From FEN-1073 sp963780865 (lineage in GTDB: Bacteria > Chloroflexota > Anaerolineae > Anaerolineales > RBG-16-64-43), in the NCBI GenBank assembly GCA_963780865.1, contig CAWADT010000022.1, positions 124,001 to 188,000 on the forward strand: a stretch of DNA of 64,000 bases, in the 5' to 3' direction. A program made the position numbers and the translations under genes. Of the stretch, positions 43,088 to 51,600 are shown one piece after another (the stretch's first letter is position 1; the number at the start of each line of letters is the position of its first letter). The notes below the pieces were generated by a model. That model did no database searches, was not told the DNA's origin, and saw nothing but the letters and a program-made list of their open reading frames with translations.

Positions 43088-44077
43088 ATGAAGTGCCGCA
43101 AGTGCGGAGCTCCCGCCGCGATCAACCTGCGGGAGCACAAACTGGCGCTGTGCCGCGATCATTTTCTGGAATGGGTCCCGGAGCAGACCGAGCGCGCCAT
43201 CCATCACTACCGCATGGTCGAGCGCGGAGAAAAGATCCTCGTGGCCGTGAGCGGAGGGAAGGATTCGCTTTCGCTCTGGGACGTGCTGCACCGGCTGGGG
43301 TACGCCGCCGACGGGCTGTACATCGACCTGGGAATCGACGCTGGGATCGCGTATTCGTCCAAGTCGCGCGCTTTTTGCGAGCAGTTCGCCGCCCGCCAGG
43401 GGCTTGCCCTGCGCGTGGTGAGCGTGCCGGAAACCTACGGCCGGTCGATCGCGGACGCCGCGCGCCTTTCGACCCGCGGGCGGAAAAAACCCTGCTCGAT
43501 CTGCGGCCTGGTCAAGCGACACATCATGAACCGCGTCGGTCGCGAGCAAGGGTACTCCGCCCTGGCCACCGGGCACAACCTCGATGACGAAGCCGCGGTC
43601 CTCCTGCACAACACCATGGTCTGGGCGGGCGGGTATCTGGCGCGGCAGGGACCCGTGCTGCCCGCCTCGCGACCGGGGCTGGGGAGAAAAATCAAACCGC
43701 TGTGCCGCCTCTACGAGCGCGAAACGGCGGCGTATGCGCTCCTGCGCGGGATCCCCTACATTTACGAGGAGTGCCCCTTCGCCGAAGGATCCTCCACGCT
43801 CTATTACAAGGATGTGCTCAACCGCATCGAGGAGGACCGGCCGGGGGCGAAGCTGCAATTTTACTTGTCGTTCCTCCAGGCCAAGGACGGCGGATTGTTC
43901 GCCCCGAACGCCTCGGGGGAGGCGGAATTGCACGATTGCGAGAACTGCGGCCAACCGACGTCGGCGCCGGGGAAATGCGCTTTTTGCCGGTTGTGGGATT
44001 CCCTCCCTCCGGTGCCTCCCCCCGCCCGGGAGGGAATAAGGGACGGGGGCGAAGGGCGGGAAGGGATGGAATCATGA
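43088..44077 (+). CDS. ttuA: TtuA-like tRNA 2-thiolation enzyme (TtcA/CTU1 family)
   Basis: A 329-residue PP-loop ATPase with SGGKDS near residue 54. The N-terminal zinc site is C3-x2-C6 ... C22-x2-H25. The residues that hold the [4Fe-4S] cluster are C136-x2-C139 (KPCSICG) and C229 (YEECPFAE). A C-terminal zinc knuckle is CENCGQP ... KCAFC. All TtuA/TtcA landmarks are present. TtuA transfers sulfur from TtuB to U54 of tRNA, stabilising tRNA at high temperature. The last 26 residues, from DSLPP, are encoded by a palindromic repeat (43997-44073) and form a Pro/Gly-rich tail beyond the knuckle. The stop overlaps the yhhQ-like start (ATGA). Confidence 0.85.
   Translation: MKCRKCGAPAAINLREHKLALCRDHFLEWVPEQTERAIHHYRMVERGEKILVAVSGGKDSLSLWDVLHRLGYAADGLYIDLGIDAGIAYSSKSRAFCEQFAARQGLALRVVSVPETYGRSIADAARLSTRGRKKPCSICGLVKRHIMNRVGREQGYSALATGHNLDDEAAVLLHNTMVWAGGYLARQGPVLPASRPGLGRKIKPLCRLYERETAAYALLRGIPYIYEECPFAEGSSTLYYKDVLNRIEEDRPGAKLQFYLSFLQAKDGGLFAPNASGEAELHDCENCGQPTSAPGKCAFCRLWDSLPPVPPPAREGIRDGGEGREGMES
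43997..44073. repeat. GA/CT-rich palindrome overlapping the 3' end of ttuA
   Basis: The arms GATTCCCTCCCTCC and GGAAGGGATGGAATC are inverted copies, with a second inner pair (CCCGCCCGGGAGGG and its relatives). It supplies the last codons of ttuA and stops just before the next ATG at 44074. Confidence 0.7.
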
Positions 44078-44769
44078 AATCCAATCGCTTCTATCCGCTG
44101 ATCACCGCGGTGTTTGTCACCGCGCTGATCGTCTCCAATATCGTCGCGGTCAAGCAGATCCAGATCGGGCCGTTCAAACTCACGGCAGCGCTGCTGATCT
44201 TTTCGGTTTCGTACATCTTCGGAGACGTGCTCACGGAAGTATATGGATACGCCAAGGCCCGGCGCGTGATCTGGATCGGCTTCGGTTGCAACCTGCTCGC
44301 GGTCGCGGCGTTCGTAACGGCCGGCCTGCTTCCGCCTTCGTCTACCTGGGTGCTGCCCGGGTTTTCCTCCCCGCAGGCCTCCCAAACCGCGTACGACGCC
44401 ATCCTCGGCTACACGCCGCTCATCCTTTTGGCTTCGTTCGCTGCCTACCTGGTTGGCGAGTTTCTCAATTCGTTCGTCCTGGCCAAGATGAAAATCTGGA
44501 CCGGGGGCCGATGGCTCTGGACGCGGACGATCGGGTCCACGCTGGTGGCGCAGGTGGCCGATACCGGCATCTTTGTGGGGACCCTCGCCCTGGGCCGGCT
44601 GGTGGCTCCCGGTGACGTGTTGCCGATCATTCTGGGAGAATGGCTTTCAAAGGTTTCGTACGAAGCGCTGGCCACGCCGATCACTTACGCGATTATCAAT
44701 TGGTTGAAACGGGTCGAGAACGAGGATTATTACGACCGGGGAACGGATTTCGCGCCCTGGCAATATTAG
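44074..44769 (+). CDS. Queuosine precursor transporter, YhhQ-like (ECF/VUT family)
   Basis: A 231-residue membrane protein. FGDVLTEVYGYAKARRVIW is the YhhQ/QueT core motif; TRTIGSTLVAQVADTGIFV and EWLSKVSYEALATPITYAI are further family signatures. It imports queuine-type precursors (7-cyano- or 7-aminomethyl-7-deazaguanine) for tRNA modification. It begins inside the ttuA stop codon overlap, so a tRNA thiolation pair and a tRNA-base-precursor transporter share one transcription unit. Confidence 0.85.
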   Translation: MKSNRFYPLITAVFVTALIVSNIVAVKQIQIGPFKLTAALLIFSVSYIFGDVLTEVYGYAKARRVIWIGFGCNLLAVAAFVTAGLLPPSSTWVLPGFSSPQASQTAYDAILGYTPLILLASFAAYLVGEFLNSFVLAKMKIWTGGRWLWTRTIGSTLVAQVADTGIFVGTLALGRLVAPGDVLPIILGEWLSKVSYEALATPITYAIINWLKRVENEDYYDRGTDFAPWQY

Positions 44770-44867
44770 CGGATCGACCATGGTCGATGGTCTATGGTCC
44801 GTGGTCTCTATTTTTTTTAAATTATTCACAGAATTATACAGATTTGGAGTAGCTCTAAAATCCGTTC

Positions 44868-45752
44868 TTATTCAATTATGGCAACCTGCGTCTGGTGGTG
44901 GAGGAATCCTTCAACGGCGAAGATCACCAGCGCCAGCCAGATAATGACGAACCCGACCAGCCGTTCCAGCGTGAGCGGTTCGCCGTAAAGAAACACGCCG
45001 ATGAGAAAATACATCGTCGGAGCGATGTATTGCAGGACGCCCACCAGCGAAAGCGGGATGCGCCGCGTTGCCGCGGCGAACAGCAACAGCGGGACGGCGG
45101 TAATCACGCCGGCGCCGACCATCAGCAGGTTGGCGATCGGAGCGGAGTGCAGGAAGGCCGCGCTTCTCATCCCCTCGGTATATAACAGATAAAACACCGC
45201 GGGAATGAAGAGAATCCCGGTTTCGAGGGTTACGCCGTGCAGCGAACCGAGCGGGGCGGTTTTTTTGATGAACCCGTACAAGCCGAAGGAAAACGCCAGG
45301 ATCAACCCGATCCAGGGCAGGGAGCCGTAGGCCACCGTCAGATAAATCACCCCGATGGCCGCCAGGCCCACGGGCACCCATTGCCAGAGCCGCAACCGTT
45401 CGCGGAGGATCACCACTCCGAGAACCATGCTCAGAAGCGGATTGATGAAATATCCCAGGCTGGTTTCCACGATAAAGCCGGCGTTGACGGCCCAAATATA
45501 CGTCAACCAATTTACGGCGAGGAGGATCGCGGAGATCGAATAGATCAGCAGCACCCGTCTCGACGAAACCGCCGCGCGGAAGCTCTTCCCTTGGCGCAAC
45601 CAGAGGACGATGGAGAACAAAAAAAGGAAGGACCACAGGATGCGATGGTCCAGCAACTGCAACGCCGGCACCTGCTGGAGCCACTTCCAATAGATCGGGA
45701 AGAATCCCCAGGCGACATACGCTCCAACGGCATACCATAAACCTTTATTCAC
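44868..45752 (-). CDS. rarD: EamA/RarD family transporter
   Basis: A 294-residue, ten-helix DMT-type transporter. The N-terminus MNKGLWYAVGAYVAWGFFPIYWKWL is the RarD signature, and the second EamA repeat begins near residue 150. The start codon is GTG at 45752-45750. Family members export or import small metabolites; RarD was named for chloramphenicol sensitivity, but its substrate is unknown. The next minus-strand gene begins upstream, at 46128; the two may be co-transcribed. Confidence 0.85.
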   Translation of the reverse strand: MNKGLWYAVGAYVAWGFFPIYWKWLQQVPALQLLDHRILWSFLFLFSIVLWLRQGKSFRAAVSSRRVLLIYSISAILLAVNWLTYIWAVNAGFIVETSLGYFINPLLSMVLGVVILRERLRLWQWVPVGLAAIGVIYLTVAYGSLPWIGLILAFSFGLYGFIKKTAPLGSLHGVTLETGILFIPAVFYLLYTEGMRSAAFLHSAPIANLLMVGAGVITAVPLLLFAAATRRIPLSLVGVLQYIAPTMYFLIGVFLYGEPLTLERLVGFVIIWLALVIFAVEGFLHHQTQVAIIE

Positions 45753-45798
45753 GATTCATCTCTCCGGGATCGAAGGTGCCGCGCGCAGGATTATGCGT

Positions 45799-46128
45799 CT
45801 ACCGGGAACCAGCCTTGCGGGCGGGGTGTTCCGTCCGCCGGGCATCCACGCTGGCCACCTTATCCGCCATTGACTGGTCGCGGTCGGTGCGGGTGTGAAT
45901 TTGCAAAAGGGTGGTGATCCGCGGCGCGCCCATGCGGTGGACTGTTTCATGGCAGCGCTTGACCGCCGCCAGGACATCCTCCCATTCCCCTTCGACGTTG
46001 GTTCCATTGGCATGCAGCCGGATGGCGAGTCCGGCATCGGCCAGCACCTGCTCGCAGGCGGCCACGTATGGGGAGAGCGATACTCCTACGCCGATGGGAA
46101 TGATCGTGAAATCCGCGATAACTTTCAC
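45799..46128 (-). CDS. MTH1187/YkoF-type thiamine-binding-like protein
   Basis: A 109-residue ferredoxin-fold protein: MKVIADFTIIPIGVGVSLSPYVAACEQVL, then LHANGTNVEGEWEDVLAAVKRCHE. This is the MTH1187 family (UPF0045), whose members bind thiamine or its pyrimidine precursor. The start codon is GTG. The stretch after residue 90 (DARRTEHPARKAGSR) is variable. The protein is likely cytoplasmic. Its stop is 46 bases before the rarD start; both are on the minus strand. Confidence 0.7.
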   Translation of the reverse strand: MKVIADFTIIPIGVGVSLSPYVAACEQVLADAGLAIRLHANGTNVEGEWEDVLAAVKRCHETVHRMGAPRITTLLQIHTRTDRDQSMADKVASVDARRTEHPARKAGSR

Positions 46129-46208
46129 GGCGGCTGACTCTTTCTGCCGTAGCGGTTAAAAACCTTTCTCACCGCTAAGGCGCGAAGGACGCGAAGAAAA
46201 CCAAAGAT

Positions 46209-46586
46209 TTAAAGATTATTTACCATTCGGTGGATGCCGTCTCTGATTAAGCGGACATTCCAGTTTATCAGGAAACCCAGGCGAAAATCGCGCAAACGGA
46301 GATAGGTTAATAATTGCGCTTTATGAACCGGCAGCACGCTTTCCACGGATTTGTTCTCAATGATGACGCTGTTGTCTACCACCATATCCAATCGGTATCC
46401 GGCGTCCATCCGCAACCCTTCATACATCACTGGTTGTTCCACTTCGCAGTCCACCTGCAAACCGCGCTGGCGTAATTCGTACGCCAGGCACGTCTGATAT
46501 GCGGATTCCAGCAACCCCGGACCGAGCACTCGATGAACCTTGATGGATGAATCCACAATTTGTTTACCAACTTCCTCGATTTCCAT
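46209..46586 (-). CDS. GxxExxY family protein (PD-(D/E)XK-like)
   Basis: A 125-residue protein with GPGLLESAYQTCLAYELR, the family's G-x2-E-x2-Y motif, and the nuclease-like core RLDMVVDNSVIIENKSV, in which D and E-x-K form a PD-(D/E)XK-type site. The family is widespread and of unknown role. Repeat remnants (CACCGCTAAGGCGCGAAGG at 46170) flank it on the 3' side, and another copy at the 5' side, so it sits between repeated sequences, as this gene type often does. Confidence 0.8.
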   Translation of the reverse strand: MEIEEVGKQIVDSSIKVHRVLGPGLLESAYQTCLAYELRQRGLQVDCEVEQPVMYEGLRMDAGYRLDMVVDNSVIIENKSVESVLPVHKAQLLTYLRLRDFRLGFLINWNVRLIRDGIHRMVNNL

Positions 46587-46606
46587 TATTTGTTTTTCCT
46601 TTGCGA

Positions 46607-46652
46607 TCTTCGCGTCCCCGGCCCGACCCCGCCGGGGCGGGCTTTGCGGTGA
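46607..46652. repeat. CTTCGCG..TTTGCGGTGAG repeat arm interrupted by a GC-rich palindrome
   Basis: The older repeat arm (compare TTTGCGCCTTTGCGGTGAG at 18896-18914) is split after TTCGCGT by a palindrome CCCCGGCCCGACCCCGCCGG then GGCGGGC, after which TTTGCGGTGAGA resumes. This shows insertion of one repeat class into another. Confidence 0.6.
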
Positions 46653-46661
46653 GAACTGGTT

Positions 46662-47714
46662 TTAACAGATTCTCGGCAGCATCTCGCCCGGCAGCATATC
46701 CACCATCCGCGTGCCGCCGATGAGAGTCCGCAGCCGCACCTGTCCGCGCGGCAAGGCCGTGGCGCGGCCGATCACCGCCGCCTCGGCACCGTATTTGTGC
46801 TTGCGCATTGCCGCGAGAATTTTCCCGGCGTCTTCCGCTGCAACCAGCGCCACCAGTTTACCCTCGTTGGCCACGTAGAGCGGGTCGAAGCCGAGCATCT
46901 CGCAGGCGGCGCGGACGGGGGCGTGGATGGGCAGGACCTCTTCCTCCATCTCGATGCATACGCCGGACTGCGCTGCAAGTTCGCACAGGGTCGTGGCCAA
47001 TCCGCCGCGGGTCGGATCGCGCATCGCGTGCACCTCGCCCGCCGAGAGCATCGCCGCCACCAACCCGTTCAGCGGCGCGACGTCGCTTTGGAGGGCCGTC
47101 TCGAACCCCAATCCCTCGCGCGCCGAAAGAACCGCGATGCCGTGATCGCCGATCGCGCCGGAGAGGATGAGCGCATCGCCGGGCTTGGCGCCCCCGCCGG
47201 AAATGGATTTGCCCGGGCGAAGGCGGCCGATGCCCGATGTGTTGAGGAAAAGGCCGTCGGCTTTCCCCTTTTCCACCACCTTGGTGTCCCCCGCGGCGAG
47301 ATACACTCCGGCCTCGAGCGCGGCTTCCCGCATCGACCGCGCGACGCGCTCGAGCACCGCCAGCTCCAGCCCCTCTTCCAAGACAAACCCGCAGCTCAGC
47401 GCGATCGGTTCCGCGCCGATCATCGCCAGATCGTTGACCGTTCCGCAAATGGCCAGCCGTCCGATGTCGCCGCCCGGGAAGAACAGCGGACGGACGACGT
47501 AACTGTCGGTGGTGAACGCCGCTGGACCGCCGGTTTCCACGACGGCGGAATCATCGAGGGCGCGCGGCGCGGCTTGCCCCAGCGCGGGCAGGATCACCCG
47601 CGTCAGCAGGTCGTGGCTGAGCTTGCCGCCCGAGCCGTGGCCGAGCACGACGCGCTCTCCCGGCTGGAGGGGCAGGGGACAAGTGAAGTTTTCAAAATTG
47701 GGTGGATTGGGCAT
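46662..47714 (-). CDS. hypE: Hydrogenase maturation protein HypE
   Basis: A 350-residue AIR-synthase-fold protein. The N-terminal metal/nucleotide motif is VLGHGSGGKLSHDLL, and the C-terminus ends exactly in PRIC, the cysteine that carries the thiocarbamoyl/thiocyanate group on its way to the nickel-iron site of [NiFe] hydrogenase. The ATG at 47714 fits; longer in-frame extensions are repeat-derived. It is the last gene of a hypABFCDE cluster on the minus strand, 13 bases after hypD. Confidence 0.92.
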   Translation of the reverse strand: MPNPPNFENFTCPLPLQPGERVVLGHGSGGKLSHDLLTRVILPALGQAAPRALDDSAVVETGGPAAFTTDSYVVRPLFFPGGDIGRLAICGTVNDLAMIGAEPIALSCGFVLEEGLELAVLERVARSMREAALEAGVYLAAGDTKVVEKGKADGLFLNTSGIGRLRPGKSISGGGAKPGDALILSGAIGDHGIAVLSAREGLGFETALQSDVAPLNGLVAAMLSAGEVHAMRDPTRGGLATTLCELAAQSGVCIEMEEEVLPIHAPVRAACEMLGFDPLYVANEGKLVALVAAEDAGKILAAMRKHKYGAEAAVIGRATALPRGQVRLRTLIGGTRMVDMLPGEMLPRIC

Positions 47715-47726
47715 GAGGATACTCCC

Positions 47727-47784
47727 CTCACCCCCCATCCCCCTCTGCCAGCATATGCTGGGAGAGGGGGAGCGAGGGGGTGAG
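47727..47784. repeat. Palindrome that provides the 3' end of hypD
   Basis: The arms CTCACCCCCCATCCCCCTCT and AGAGGGGGAGCGAGGGGGTGAG are inverted around CAGCATATGCTG. Its centre is shared with 22321-22381. HypD's stop codon lies inside the left arm. Confidence 0.8.
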
Positions 47785-48861
47785 GCGATATCTGAAATAG
47801 GCCGAGCAGGCGCCTTCGGCGCTGACCATCGGAGCGCCGAGCGGGCTCTGCGGCGTGCATTCTTTTCCGAACGCCGGGCATTCCTTCGGGGTTTTGATCC
47901 CCTGCAGCACTTCGCCCGCGATGCACAGCGGCGATTCCTTCGGCGTGATGCTCCCCACGTCGAATCGTTTTTCCGCGTCGAAATCCGAGAGCTCCTCCCG
48001 CAAGCGCCAACCGCTGTGCGGGATGACGCCGATCCCGCGCCAGGCTCGGTCGCAATCCTCAAATACCCGCGCGATCGTCTCCTGCGCCGTGCGATTCCCA
48101 CCGCGCGAAACGAGACGGGGGTAGGCATTCTCCACCACGGTGCGCCCTGTCTCCAATTGCTTGACCGCGGCGAGCATCCCCTCCAGGAGGTCCACCGGCT
48201 CGAAACCGGTCACCACCATCGGGACGCGGAATTCCTCGGCGAGCGGCTCGTATTCCCAGAAGCCCATCACGGTGCACACGTGCCCGGCCGCTAAAAAGGC
48301 CTGCACGCGGTTGCGGGGAGAGGAAAGGATCGCGCGGATGGCGGGCGGAACGCGGACATGCGACACCAGCACGGAAAAATTCTTCAGCCCGCGCGCCTTC
48401 GCCTGCAGCACGGCCATGGCGTTGGGCGGGGCGGTGGTTTCGAATCCGATCGCGAAGAACACCACCTGTTTCTGCGGCTGAGCTTCGGCCAGCGCCACCG
48501 CTTCGAGCGGCGAATAGACCACCCGCACGTCCCCTCCCCGGGCGCGCACGCCGAACAGGTCGCTCCCCGATCCCGGGACGCGCAGCATGTCGCCGAAGGA
48601 GGTGAAGATCACTTCCCCCCGCGAGGCGATCGCGATCGCGCGGTCGATCTGCTCGAGCGGGGTGACGCATACCGGGCAGCCCGGCCCGTGCACCAGCTGG
48701 ATTTCGGGCGGCAGCATCGCGTCCAGCCCGTAGCGCAGGAAGGAATGCGTCTGCCCGCCGCAGATTTCCATGATCGTCCACGGGCGCGTGGCCGTATGCC
48801 GGATTTCTTCCAGCAAAGCGGCGGTGCGTTTCGGGTCGCGGTATTCGTCTAGGTATTTCAT
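47728..48861 (-). CDS. hypD: Hydrogenase maturation protein HypD
   Basis: A 377-residue iron-sulfur protein. The N-terminal ICGGQTHSFLRYG and GPGCPVCVTP motifs hold the catalytic and cluster cysteines; the mid-section FFAIGFETTAPP and the C-terminal CSAYFRYR region match HypD. It builds the Fe(CN)2CO unit with HypC. The natural family end is GxCxAYxRYR; here 17 extra residues (LTPSLPLSQHMLAEGDGG-like) are coded by an inserted palindrome. The start at 48861 is chosen because MKYLDEYRD is the conserved start; an earlier ATG would add a non-conserved lead. Confidence 0.9.
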   Translation of the reverse strand: MKYLDEYRDPKRTAALLEEIRHTATRPWTIMEICGGQTHSFLRYGLDAMLPPEIQLVHGPGCPVCVTPLEQIDRAIAIASRGEVIFTSFGDMLRVPGSGSDLFGVRARGGDVRVVYSPLEAVALAEAQPQKQVVFFAIGFETTAPPNAMAVLQAKARGLKNFSVLVSHVRVPPAIRAILSSPRNRVQAFLAAGHVCTVMGFWEYEPLAEEFRVPMVVTGFEPVDLLEGMLAAVKQLETGRTVVENAYPRLVSRGGNRTAQETIARVFEDCDRAWRGIGVIPHSGWRLREELSDFDAEKRFDVGSITPKESPLCIAGEVLQGIKTPKECPAFGKECTPQSPLGAPMVSAEGACSAYFRYRLTPSLPLSQHMLAEGDGG

Positions 48862-48953
48862 TGCGCCACCACGGATTTCACGGATGGGATTGGATTTCAC
48901 GGAAGGCAAATTTGGATCTGTGAAATCCGGAATCTATTCCTTGTAATCCGTGG
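48862..48953. repeat. CCACGGATT..AATCCGTGG inverted repeat between hypC and hypD
   Basis: CACCACGGATTTCACGGAT on the left and TTGTAATCCGTGGTCAG on the right are inverted copies around GGAATCTATTC-type sequence. Related fragments are at 22075-22093 and 26896-26950. Confidence 0.6.
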
Positions 48954-49196
48954 TCAGGATCCTTTCGGTTCAAATCCATCGAGTTCGCGGAACACCTTCA
49001 GCGTCTCTTCGGCCTCGTCGGGCGCGAGAACGTTGAGCGCGAACCCCGCGTGCACCAGCACATACTGGTCCAGGCTCGCCTCGGGCACGTAGGCCAGGCA
49101 GGCTTCTTTGATCACGCCGCCGTAATCGATCCGGCCCATCCGCAGGCCGGCGTTCTCATAGATTTCCACGATCTTACCGGGAATTCCCAGACACAT
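48954..49196 (-). CDS. hypC: Hydrogenase maturation chaperone HypC
   Basis: An 80-residue OB-fold protein starting MCLGIPGKIVEI; the Cys at position 2 is essential for holding iron with HypD. The short protein then carries GGVIKEACLAYVPEAS and QYVLVHAGFALNVL as in all HypC/HupF proteins. It overlaps the 3' end of hypF by 23 bases, so it is translationally coupled. Confidence 0.92.
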   Translation of the reverse strand: MCLGIPGKIVEIYENAGLRMGRIDYGGVIKEACLAYVPEASLDQYVLVHAGFALNVLAPDEAEETLKVFRELDGFEPKGS

Positions 49197-51600
49197 GGCT
49201 GCTCCTTGCCGACGCCACGACGGCCTGCCCGAGGGCCAGTCCGCCGTCGTTGGTCGGAACGCGGTGGTGAGTGTAAACCTCGAACCCCGCCTCTTGCAAG
49301 GAGGCGGTTGTGATTCCGAATAACAACGCGTTCTGCCACACTCCCCCGGAAAGGACCACTTGATTAAGCCCGCGCTCGGAGCGCACCGCCCGGGCCGCGC
49401 CCACCGCAACCGACCGCACCGTGCGGTGGAACCGCCCGCCGATCACACCGGCCGGGAGTCCGGCGCGCGCATCGCGGATCAGCGCCGAAAGCAGTTCGGC
49501 GACGCGGATGTTTTCCGCTTCGATCGCGAAAGGATATTCTTCCCTCTCGGCGATGTGATCCCGCGAAAGCTCCTCGAGTTCGATCGCACCCTGAGCCTCA
49601 TAGTCGATCTCCGCCAAGGAAGGGACGCCGGCGAGCGCGGCCGCCGCGTCGAACAGGCGCCCCATGCTTGAGACCGGCGGGGCGTTGAGCCGGCGCTCCG
49701 CCTGCAGGCGCACCACTTCCACTTCGCGCGCGTCCAACCCGCGCAGAAACGGCAGATCGTCCAGCGCCAGATGGAGAGCGGCGGCGAACCCGACCGCGAT
49801 CCGCCACGGCTTGCGCACCGCGGCGTCGCCGCCCGGAAGCGGAAGGTATTCCAGGTGCATCACGCGTTCATAGCTGCGGTACTCCGCGGAGAGAACCTCC
49901 GCGCCCCAGGTCGCGCCGTCCTCGCCGAGGCCGGTGCCGTCGAACGCCAGCGCGATCACCGGCACTTCGCCCGGCAGGTTGTTCTCGGCCATGCAGGCGG
50001 CCGCGTGGGCGTGATGATGTTGCACCGCGATGAGGGGACGCGAGCCGGCGTGCTCGCACGCCCAGCGGGTGCCGAGGTAGCCGGGATGCAAATCATGGGC
50101 GATGATCTCCGGCTTGGTATGAAACAGACGCTCGAAGCGTTCCACCGCCTCCGCGAAGGCGTCCAGCGTCTCGGCGTTTTCCATGTCGCCGATGTGCGGG
50201 CTGAGGAAAGCGTAGCGATCGCGCGCCAGGCAGAATACGTTCTTCAGTTCGCCTCCCACCGCCAGGATCGACGGAGCGGCGCGCGGCAAAAAGATCGGCG
50301 CCGGCGCATATCCGCGCGAGCGGCGCAGGGGCACGGGCGTTTCCGGTTGTCCCGTGTCGCGCTCGGATGGGTCTTGCGGGGGGGCGACTTGTCGCGCCCC
50401 CGATTGCACCGGGTACACACGAACGACCGAATTGTCACAACGTTGAATGATTTCACGATCGTGGAATAGGAACGCGTCCGCGAGCGGCCCGAGGCGCGCC
50501 AGCGCCTCGTCATTGCCGATTGCGATCGGTTCCTCGCTCAGGTTGCCGCTGGTCATCACCAGCGCCTCGGGCACGGGTTCCGCGTCCAACACCGGGTCGC
50601 CGCGGTGGAGGAGCAGCAGATGCAGCGGAGAATACGGCAGCAGCACGCCGAGTGTCCCATTTCCGGGCGCCACCTCCGCTGCAATCGGTTCGGCCCCCGC
50701 GCCGCGAGGGCCGGCGGCATGCCGGCGCAGGACCACGATCGGCTTTTCGCGGCCGGTAAGCAGCTCGCGCTCCGCGGAATTCACCTCGCAGTACGCCTCC
50801 GCCGCGGCGAGGCCGCGGACCATAACGGCGAACGGTTTGGCGTTGCGGCGTTTACGCCGACGCAACAGCTGCACCGCTTCGGCGTTGGTGGCGTCGCACG
50901 CAAGGTGGAACCCGCCCATCCCGCGGATCGCGAGGATCCGGCCTTCGCGCAGCATTTGGCGCGCGGCCAGAATCGCGGCGATCCAATCATCGTTCGATTG
51001 GGGCGCTGGCAGGGGCGCATCGTGATGCGCCCCGACAATCCACACCACCGGCCCGCACTCCGGGCAGGCGATGGGCTGGGCGTGAAATCGCCGGTCGCTT
51101 GGATTTTCGTATTCCGCCCGGCAACGCGGGCACATCGCGAAGGGCGCCATGCTGGTGAGCGGCCGGTCGTACGGCACGTCGCGGATGATCGTCAGGCGCG
51201 GGCCGCAGTTGGTGCAATTGATGAAGGGGTAAAGGTAACGCCGGTCGCGCGGGTCGAGCAGCTCGCGCTCGCAGTCGGCGCACAGCGCGATGTCGGGAGC
51301 GACCGGTTGGAATTCTCCAACCTGGGAGAGGGAGGCGCGGATCTCGAACGCGGGGAAGAAGGCGGGCGGGATCAATTCCCACTCGAGCAAATCGACGCGC
51401 GCCAACGGCGGCGCCTCGGCGCGCAATCGCGCGGTGAAGTCCTCAAGCGCTTCGCTTCCGCCTTCGGCGACGATTTCCACCGAACCGGAGGTGTTGCTGA
51501 CCCAGCCGCGGACCCCCAGGCGCGCGGCCAGGTTGAACACGAACGGCCGGAAGCCGACGCCTTGGACGGTTCCGCTAACGCGGATTTTTCTCGCGTCCAT
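49174..51600 (-). CDS. hypF: Carbamoyltransferase HypF
   Basis: An 808-residue multidomain enzyme. An acylphosphatase domain comes first (VSGTVQGVGFRPFVFNLA), then two zinc fingers (LCADCEREL ... NCTNCGPRL, and MCPRCRAEY ... ACPECGP), a YrdC/Sua5-like domain and a Kae1-like domain near the C-terminus (LSGGVWQNALL, with HHHAHAAACMAE for metal binding). It makes the carbamoyl group from carbamoyl phosphate and passes it to HypE. The ATG at 51600 is 26 bases inside the hypB end. Confidence 0.93.
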   Translation of the reverse strand: MDARKIRVSGTVQGVGFRPFVFNLAARLGVRGWVSNTSGSVEIVAEGGSEALEDFTARLRAEAPPLARVDLLEWELIPPAFFPAFEIRASLSQVGEFQPVAPDIALCADCERELLDPRDRRYLYPFINCTNCGPRLTIIRDVPYDRPLTSMAPFAMCPRCRAEYENPSDRRFHAQPIACPECGPVVWIVGAHHDAPLPAPQSNDDWIAAILAARQMLREGRILAIRGMGGFHLACDATNAEAVQLLRRRKRRNAKPFAVMVRGLAAAEAYCEVNSAERELLTGREKPIVVLRRHAAGPRGAGAEPIAAEVAPGNGTLGVLLPYSPLHLLLLHRGDPVLDAEPVPEALVMTSGNLSEEPIAIGNDEALARLGPLADAFLFHDREIIQRCDNSVVRVYPVQSGARQVAPPQDPSERDTGQPETPVPLRRSRGYAPAPIFLPRAAPSILAVGGELKNVFCLARDRYAFLSPHIGDMENAETLDAFAEAVERFERLFHTKPEIIAHDLHPGYLGTRWACEHAGSRPLIAVQHHHAHAAACMAENNLPGEVPVIALAFDGTGLGEDGATWGAEVLSAEYRSYERVMHLEYLPLPGGDAAVRKPWRIAVGFAAALHLALDDLPFLRGLDAREVEVVRLQAERRLNAPPVSSMGRLFDAAAALAGVPSLAEIDYEAQGAIELEELSRDHIAEREEYPFAIEAENIRVAELLSALIRDARAGLPAGVIGGRFHRTVRSVAVGAARAVRSERGLNQVVLSGGVWQNALLFGITTASLQEAGFEVYTHHRVPTNDGGLALGQAVVASARSSHVSGNSR

